A stretch of DNA of 52,082 nucleotides from Cyanocohniella sp. LLY (GTDB lineage Bacteria; Cyanobacteriota; Cyanobacteriia; Cyanobacteriales; Nostocaceae). Position numbers and translations under genes: made by a program. The stretch spans positions 1-52,082 of the forward strand of contig JAKOMP010000039.1 of assembly GCA_022241785.1 (NCBI GenBank), read 5' to 3'. Below the pieces are notes generated by a model that worked only from the letters and a program-made list of their open reading frames with translations, searched no databases and was not told the DNA's origin. Shown here one piece after another: positions 46,977-52,082 of the stretch (within the stretch, counting starts at the first letter, position 1; the number at the start of each line of letters is the position of its first letter).

Positions 46977-47949
46977 AGGTTTCTATTTCCCGCAATTTTT
47001 CGTAAAGTTCCTGTTCTTCGGGGCTGATGTTTTTAGGGGTAAGTATTTGGATTTCTACTAATTGATCGCCACGTTTATCGTTTTCGCTTGGGTAACCTTT
47101 ATTGGCTAAACGCAGTCTTTGACCAGACCTTACTCCTGGTGGAATTGTCATTTTGACTGGGCCATCTAAAGTTGGTGCTTCTACTTGTCCTCCTAAGACG
47201 GCTTCACAAGGGGTAACTGGAACTTGGCAGAGGATATTAAAACCGTCTAGTTTAAATAAAGAATGTGGCTCAACGGTAATTTTTAAGTACAAGTCACCGC
47301 CGCCAATACCTTGGTTTCGCAAACGGATAGTTTGACCTGTAACCATTCCGGCTGGCATAGTTACTTCTAGCGATCGCCCGTCTTCTAAGCGAATGCGTTC
47401 GTTACCGCCTTGATAAGCTTTTTCTAAGGGTAAGGTTAATCTGGCTTCAATATCTCGGCGCGGAGTGCGTGGTGGGCTTTTTGGTACTGTATATTCAACT
47501 CGGCTTTTAGGGGAACGAAACGGATCGCTTTTGGTGCTACTACCCCCATTCCTGCTGTCTTTGCGACCGCCGCCTACACCAACAACTTGATTAATAAAGC
47601 TCTCAAAGTCGGAAAATTCGCTGGGGTCTACTTCCTGAGTGTTATTGCGATTGGATGCACCAGCCCCAGACCAGCTTTTAGTCTTGGGTGCCTTGTTACT
47701 AGTAAAACCTTTTTGTTTCCAGTAGCGGCTAAATTGGTCATACTGCGATCGTCTGGCGACATCAGACAGGACTTCGTACGCTTCACCAATATCTTTAAAT
47801 TTTTCTTCGGCTGCTTTATTTCCGGGATTAAGATCAGGGTGATATTGTCTTGCTAACCGCCGATAAACCTTTTTAATTTCTTCACCGGAAGCATCTTTCT
47901 GTACTCCTAGAATTTCGTAGTAGTCGCGAAAATTCTGCAAATTTTGCAT
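46948..47949 (-). CDS. dnaJ: DnaJ/CbpA-like cochaperone, no zinc finger
   Basis: A 333-aa protein. J domain at 8-72 with [10 protein letters not shown] (HPD), a Gly/Ser/Lys-rich linker (about 85-160), then two C-terminal beta domains ([23 protein letters not shown] ... [35 protein letters not shown]). The four-fold CxxCxGxG zinc motif of type I DnaJ is absent, so it is a type II form. It lies 175 bp after dnaK on the same strand. The pair resembles the cyanobacterial dnaK-dnaJ gene couple. Confidence 0.93.
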   Translation of the reverse strand: MQNLQNFRDYYEILGVQKDASGEEIKKVYRRLARQYHPDLNPGNKAAEEKFKDIGEAYEVLSDVARRSQYDQFSRYWKQKGFTSNKAPKTKSWSGAGASNRNNTQEVDPSEFSDFESFINQVVGVGGGRKDSRNGGSSTKSDPFRSPKSRVEYTVPKSPPRTPRRDIEARLTLPLEKAYQGGNERIRLEDGRSLEVTMPAGMVTGQTIRLRNQGIGGGDLYLKITVEPHSLFKLDGFNILCQVPVTPCEAVLGGQVEAPTLDGPVKMTIPPGVRSGQRLRLANKGYPSENDKRGDQLVEIQILTPKNISPEEQELYEKLREIETFKPRADLLR

Positions 47950-47993
47950 AGCTCGGTTATTTAACTTGAAATTTTAGATTGGGGACTGGGGCC

Positions 47994-48034
47994 GCTGCGC
48001 GGAAGTTAAAAGTCAAAAGTCAAAAGTCAAAAGG
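47994..48034 (+). repeat. Dispersed 20-mer and AAAAGTC tandem repeat
   Basis: GCTGCGCGGAAGTTAAAAGT recurs inverted at 23057-23076 with one difference. It is followed by four AAAAGTC units (AAAAGTCAAAAGTCAAAAGT). Lies between dnaK and dnaJ. Confidence 0.65.
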
Positions 48035-48124
48035 CTTTTATTTTGGACATTTGCACTTTTTGAAAGGGTATCCCTATTTATGCCGCTTTGTACTAGGGAT
48101 TGGGGACTGGGGAGTAACTAATGA

Positions 48125-50251
48125 TTACAACCAATCATCGTCATCTTCATCCCAGTTATCCTGGTAGCTGGGGCGAGAGGGTTTGCGAGCGGAACGTTTG
48201 TCGTAGGCTGGGGGACGGCTATCGTAGGCTGGAGAACGGTTATCGTAGGCTGGGGGACGGCTATCTCTACCGTAGTCCTGATCGTAATCTCTGCCGGAGT
48301 CTTTGCCGTAATAATCCCTACTATAGGAATCACGTTCTCGATATGTATCACGGGAAAAATCCCGATCGCGTTCCTTGTCTCCTCCTGTAAAAATGTCCCG
48401 AATTGTGCCAAACAGGTCTTCGTCTTCGTCCTCAGCGTAATACTCGCGGACTTCTCGGTTTAGTTCGTACAGTGCATCTTGTAAATCGGCGTAGGCTTGA
48501 TCTATGCCGCGATCGTCGTCTTCTTTGAGGCTGTCACGCAGTTCCCGGCAAATACTATCAATGCGCTGGCGGCGGTTGCGGGCAAACTGCATTCCAAATT
48601 CCAGTGCTACTTCTCTGAGTTGTCGTTCTGCTTGTAAAATCAAAGCCTCAGAACGAGTGCGTTTTTCTACTCTTTCTTTGCGTTCTCGGTCAACATCGGC
48701 GTATTTTTGAGCATCTTGAATCATCCGATTCACTTCTGATTCACTCAGGGTGGAAGCGCCTTGAATTGTGATGCTTTGCTCTCTACCTGTGGTTCTATCG
48801 AGGGCTGTTACCTGCAAAATTCCGTTGGCATCGATATCAAACGATACCTGTACTTGGGGTATACCTCGGGGTGCTGGGGGAATGCCATAGAGCTTAAAAC
48901 GCCCCAATGACTTATTATTTGCTGCCATTTCCCGTTCACCTTGGACTACGTGAATTTCCACAGTGTTTTGGTTATTTTCTGACGTGGAAAAAATGTCTGA
49001 ACGACGCACTGGGATGGTAGTGTTGCGGGGAATGAGTTTTTTCATCACGCCGCCGATGGTTTCTAAACCTAAAGATAGGGGTGTGACATCCAATAGCAGC
49101 ACATCTTTGAGTTCACCTGCGAGAATACCTGCTTGAATGGCTGCACCCACAGCTACTACTTCATCAGGGTTGACGTTTTCGTTGGGTTCTATACCGATTA
49201 AGTCGCGCACTAACTGCTTAACGATGGGCATCCGTGTGGAACCACCAACTAGTACCACCTCTTCAATGTCCATTGCTGAAAGTCCAGCATCTTTTAGGGC
49301 GCGTTTGACTGGTGTGCGTATACGTCCAATTAAATCAAGACACAAACCTTCAAATTGGGCGCGAGTGAGGCGAGTTTCTAGGTGTTTGGGGCCGTCTTCA
49401 GTAGCGGTGATGAAGGGTAAATTAATATCGGTGACGCTAACTGCCGAAAGTTCTATTTTGGCTTTTTCCGCAGCTTCCATCAGACGTTGTAACGCTTGGC
49501 GATCGCGTCTTAAGTCTACACCTTCAGTTTCCAGAAATTGCTCTGCTAACCAATCTACTATTTGTTTGTCAAAGTCATTACCGCCTAGTTGTGTATCTCC
49601 ACTAGTAGCTTTAACTTCAAATATGCCATCGCCTACTTCTAAAATCGACACGTCAAAGGTGCCACCACCCAAGTCAAATACGAGGATAGTTTCGGTTGTA
49701 CCCCGATCTAATCCATAAGCCAAAGATGCGGCTGTAGGTTCATTAAGAATCCTCAACACTTCTAAACCGGCAATTCTGCCAGCATCGCGGGTGGCCTGTC
49801 GTTGAGAATCATTAAAATAAGCAGGAACTGTAATTACTACCCCTGTAACTGGTTCTCCTAGATATGTACTGGCATCATCAGCCAGTTTTTTCAGCACCAT
49901 GGCCGAAATTTCTTCTGGGGCGAAATTCTTTTTCAGTCGGGGACAGGGAATAGAAATATTACCTAATTCGTTTTTGCGGATAGTATAAGGTACACGCTTA
50001 GATTCCGGACTCAGTTCACTATACTGCCGCCCAATAAAGCGTTTAACGGCAAAAAATGTGTTTTGTGGGTTGAGGACGGTTTGCCGTCTTGCCATTTGGC
50101 CAACCACCTTTTCGCCCTCTTTGCTGAAGCCGACAACGGAGGGGGTTGTTCGCATTCCTTCTGCATTGGCAATCACCACCGGCTTGCCACCCTCCATTAC
50201 GGCGACTACTGAGTTGGTTGTACCCAAGTCGATGCCGACTACCTTGCCCAT
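48125..50251 (-). CDS. dnaK: DnaK (Hsp70) with long charged tail
   Basis: A 708-aa Hsp70. The ATPase domain starts [22 protein letters not shown] with [23 protein letters not shown] and [20 protein letters not shown]; the substrate domain has [16 protein letters not shown] and [23 protein letters not shown]. From about residue 600 the tail is highly charged ([21 protein letters not shown]) and includes three PPAYDNR-type repeats before the acidic end DDDDWL. Such extended tails mark the cyanobacterial DnaK1/DnaK3 group rather than the essential DnaK2; the dnaJ neighbour points to a DnaK3-like operon, which can be membrane-linked. Paralogue assignment is tentative. Confidence 0.93.
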   Translation of the reverse strand: MGKVVGIDLGTTNSVVAVMEGGKPVVIANAEGMRTTPSVVGFSKEGEKVVGQMARRQTVLNPQNTFFAVKRFIGRQYSELSPESKRVPYTIRKNELGNISIPCPRLKKNFAPEEISAMVLKKLADDASTYLGEPVTGVVITVPAYFNDSQRQATRDAGRIAGLEVLRILNEPTAASLAYGLDRGTTETILVFDLGGGTFDVSILEVGDGIFEVKATSGDTQLGGNDFDKQIVDWLAEQFLETEGVDLRRDRQALQRLMEAAEKAKIELSAVSVTDINLPFITATEDGPKHLETRLTRAQFEGLCLDLIGRIRTPVKRALKDAGLSAMDIEEVVLVGGSTRMPIVKQLVRDLIGIEPNENVNPDEVVAVGAAIQAGILAGELKDVLLLDVTPLSLGLETIGGVMKKLIPRNTTIPVRRSDIFSTSENNQNTVEIHVVQGEREMAANNKSLGRFKLYGIPPAPRGIPQVQVSFDIDANGILQVTALDRTTGREQSITIQGASTLSESEVNRMIQDAQKYADVDRERKERVEKRTRSEALILQAERQLREVALEFGMQFARNRRQRIDSICRELRDSLKEDDDRGIDQAYADLQDALYELNREVREYYAEDEDEDLFGTIRDIFTGGDKERDRDFSRDTYRERDSYSRDYYGKDSGRDYDQDYGRDSRPPAYDNRSPAYDSRPPAYDKRSARKPSRPSYQDNWDEDDDDWL
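48200..48263 (-). repeat. dnaK: 21-bp tandem repeat in the dnaK tail
   Basis: Three 21-bp units of the GTAGGCTGGGGGACGG type code for three heptapeptides ([21 protein letters not shown]). Unit length keeps the frame. Repeat number may vary between strains. Confidence 0.75.
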
Positions 50252-50569
50252 GCGTTACTCTTCTCCTAGCGTGTCTTGTACTTTTAATTTGATTATGCCG
50301 GACTACCTCTAGCTGTTTGCTATCGGATGAAAACACCTCAATGGTATGATAATCATCATTAAGGTAAGAAGTAGAAAAGTTTAAGCTTGAGGAGCTAGTT
50401 GCAAGACTAGGATAACATTGACGATGCTGAGTATGTCCAAGCAGCCGCAAATCTTATCGCCTCAACACAGGGCTTTATCGTGGCTTCAAGTTGGGAAATC
50501 CACCCTCATAAAAGTTGCTTTTACCTTTTTATCGATTCAAAAAGTTGATATGGCGACTATTTTAAACAT
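50252..50569. other. Divergent intergenic region, dnaK/M28 peptidase
   Basis: 318 bp with promoters for both genes. TGATAATCATCATTA (50347-50361) faintly resembles a Fur/Zur box but only one half fits. No CIRCE element (TTAGCACTC...GAGTGCTAA) is visible upstream of dnaK. Confidence 0.4.
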
Positions 50570-51418
50570 TTGATTTTAAAAGAGCGATTACAAAATCATC
50601 TGCGGGAGATAGCACGAGAACGTGATCCCTACTTAGCGACGGCAGGTCATTTTTTTGTCCAAGAATACATCCGCCAAGAATTTTCTCAATGGGGAAGTGT
50701 GGATTTCCACACCTTTCACGTAGGCAGCAAAACCTGTAAAAATGTCATTCTCGATTTACCGTGCCAAAGTGAATCAAAAAAGAATAATTTACCTCCCATT
50801 TTAATTGCAGCTCACTATGATGCTGTTCCCGGAACACCAGGGGCGGATGATAATGCTACAGGTGTGGCCGTATTGTTGGAATTAGCCAGAAAATTTGCTG
50901 CTGAACCAGGTAAATATCCTTTACGGATGGTTGCTTTTGATATGGAAGAATATGGCTTGCTGGGTAGTGCCGAATATGCAGCCTTATTGCATGAACAACA
51001 GCAACCACTACGCTTGATGATGTCTTTGGAAATGTTAGGGTATCGTGATTTTACGCCTGGTTCTCAGCGCTATCCATCTCCTCTAGAACGCTTTTATCCG
51101 CCTCAAGGCGATTTTATTGCGTTGATTGGCAACTTACGCACCATCCGTGACTTAATTGGGATGAGTCGGAGCATTCGTCAGGCTGGTGTATCCAGTCAAT
51201 GGTTACCGGCACCAAATCGCGGTTTGATAGTTCCCCAAACCAGACAAAGTGATCATGCGCCGTTTTGGGATTTGGGTTATCCAGCAATTATGGTGACAGA
51301 TACGGCGTTTTTAAGGAATCCTCATTATCATAAACCCAGTGATGCGATCGCTACTTTAGATTTGGACTTTCTCACAGGTGTTTGTGAAGGTTTAGAAGTT
51401 GCTATTCGGCAGTTGTGA
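50570..51418 (+). CDS. M28 family aminopeptidase
   Basis: A 282-aa zinc peptidase starting at TTG (ILKERLQNHLREIARERDPYL); no ATG with a plausible frame lies upstream. Metal ligands fit M28: AAHYDAVPGTPGADDNATGVAVLLE (His, Asp), MEEYGLLGSAEY (catalytic and ligand Glu), LEMLGY and SDHAPFWDLGYPAIMVTDTAF with HYHKPSD for the last His. No signal peptide, so it likely acts in the cytoplasm on short peptides. The HNH gene converges 14 bp away. Confidence 0.88.
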   Translation: MILKERLQNHLREIARERDPYLATAGHFFVQEYIRQEFSQWGSVDFHTFHVGSKTCKNVILDLPCQSESKKNNLPPILIAAHYDAVPGTPGADDNATGVAVLLELARKFAAEPGKYPLRMVAFDMEEYGLLGSAEYAALLHEQQQPLRLMMSLEMLGYRDFTPGSQRYPSPLERFYPPQGDFIALIGNLRTIRDLIGMSRSIRQAGVSSQWLPAPNRGLIVPQTRQSDHAPFWDLGYPAIMVTDTAFLRNPHYHKPSDAIATLDLDFLTGVCEGLEVAIRQL

Positions 51419-51431
51419 AAATTTATAATAT

Positions 51432-51869
51432 CTAATTATTTAACTCAGCCGGAGGGTGTTCTCCCATCGCATACAATACACGACGCAAATTAACTACACC
51501 ATTTCGATTTAGTTGCAGAGTTTCTACTGTAGTACGTCCTGTTGGAGTTAACCTAATCACAAGAGTAAAGTCTTCATTCCCAGCGAAATGCTCATTCCAT
51601 TTTTGTTGACGTGGATTGTATAAAGATGCAATAGTCCCGCTTATATTATCTCTTCCTTCTGTTTTGTTATACTTATGATTATTACAACCTTGGCAAGATA
51701 AAGCCAAGTTATCTAACATAGTTGTCCTACCTCGGCTTCTAGGTAAGATATGTTCTACAGAAAAGGCTTGAATAGCAAATTTTATTTGACTTTTACAATA
51801 CTCACAGCATCCATTTGCTCTTTTGACAATAGCTGTTTTTTGTTCTCTATTAACTCGATTGTCAGACAT
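51432..51869 (-). CDS. HNH endonuclease
   Basis: A 145-aa protein. ANGCCEYCKSQ and LALSCQGCNNHKYNK give the two zinc CxxC pairs, with FSVEHILPRSRGRTTMLDNLALSC holding the catalytic His (EHI) and Asn of the HNH core. The C-terminal 50 residues (VIRLTPTGRTTVETLQLNR) are outside the motif. Stand-alone HNH genes are common in cyanobacteria, some tied to restriction or mobile DNA; here an IS630-type gene lies 12 bp upstream. Confidence 0.88.
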   Translation of the reverse strand: MSDNRVNREQKTAIVKRANGCCEYCKSQIKFAIQAFSVEHILPRSRGRTTMLDNLALSCQGCNNHKYNKTEGRDNISGTIASLYNPRQQKWNEHFAGNEDFTLVIRLTPTGRTTVETLQLNRNGVVNLRRVLYAMGEHPPAELNN

Positions 51870-51881
51870 ATATAGCGGTTC

Positions 51882-52082
51882 TCAGTTGGGTGCAATATAG
51901 TAACAGCAGTGGGTAAACCATCCAATAATGTCTTTTTTAGTTACTGCATTCAGAGCATTTGTAATGGCCTCGTCTAACTGTTGATATGTTCTAGCAGCTT
52001 GCGATCGCAAAAACTCTTTCACCTTCGACCAACAGTTTTCAATCGGTGAAAAATCAGGAGAATAAGGAGATAAGTACACCAG
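51882..52082 (-). CDS. IS630-family transposase, C-terminal part (cut by edge)
   Basis: The visible 65-67 residues carry YSPDFSPIENCWSKVKEFLRS, the DDE/D motif region with the final catalytic Glu of IS630/Tc1-mariner transposases, and end WFTHCCYYIAPN. The frame is open at the window edge, so most of the protein is outside. Whether the IS is complete cannot be told. Confidence 0.85.
   Translation of the reverse strand: MVYLSPYSPDFSPIENCWSKVKEFLRSQAARTYQQLDEAITNALNAVTKKDIIGWFTHCCYYIAPN

Noticed and set aside
50347-50361. Possible Fur/Zur box between dnaK and the M28 gene
   Set aside because: Only one half of the palindrome fits; neither neighbour is a typical metal-regulated gene.

Overview
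The window is chromosomal DNA of a filamentous, probably heterocyst-forming cyanobacterium of the Nostoc/Anabaena group. The pointers are a complete phycoerythrocyanin operon (pecBACEF), a paired flv3-flv1 diflavin operon, many HIP1 octamers (GCGATCGC), short tandem heptamer repeats and small dispersed repeats, and cyanobacterial protein families such as DUF3143, ExoD and a two-pass pentapeptide/kinase repertoire. No species name can be fixed from the sequence alone.

Positions 1-9300 are accessory DNA. A fragment of an ISL3-type transposase and a truncated unknown gene lead into the remains of a type V-K CRISPR-associated transposon (CAST): tnsB without its 5' part, intact tnsC and tniQ, a cargo block of mostly broken genes (kinase tail, frameshifted pRiA4b-ORF3-like gene, an unknown 142/434-aa gene pair, a doubly truncated hsdR), then an intact-looking V-K tracrRNA, a two-repeat CRISPR array and a detached truncated repeat plus guide. 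The guide matches the tRNA-Arg(CCG) gene that lies immediately outside the element, with a GTG PAM, and the transposon end (9295) is 61 bp from that PAM, which is the spacing expected for V-K insertion. No cas12k is present: the tracrRNA directly abuts the broken 5' end of hsdR. The element therefore looks like an immobilised CAST that kept its guide RNAs and its tnsC-tniQ but lost its effector and the DNA-binding part of its transposase.

From 9301 to about 30 kb the content is mostly core chromosome: tRNA-Arg, an EnvC-like M23 peptidase, trmFO, a lipoxygenase followed by an unusual P450 and an unknown protein (a likely oxylipin cluster), a DUF2231 membrane protein, a hemerythrin-like protein, an M20 amidohydrolase, a secreted pentapeptide-repeat protein, a membrane serine/threonine kinase, an alpha/beta hydrolase with an unexpected Asp at the nucleophile position, a 59-aa small protein, the flv1/flv3 pair, ExoD and a lipid kinase.

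From 30.5 to 39.4 kb come selO, the pec operon (rod phycobiliprotein, linker and isomerising lyase) and clpC, which face each other across a shared terminator. Two copies of a 92-bp palindromic-ended MITE lie before and inside the pec region; a third copy at 46.5 kb carries a nested 51-bp insertion.

From 39.8 kb to the end: rimI, lysA, the cdaA-uppS pair (c-di-AMP synthesis and undecaprenyl diphosphate synthesis), DUF3143 and a J-domain membrane protein, a CHAT protease-like gene coupled to a RelE/ParE-type toxin, a broken DUF2281 gene, a dnaK-dnaJ operon, an M28 peptidase, an HNH endonuclease and an IS630-type transposase fragment cut by the window edge. All assignments are from reading motifs and remembered family sequences; no database search was run.
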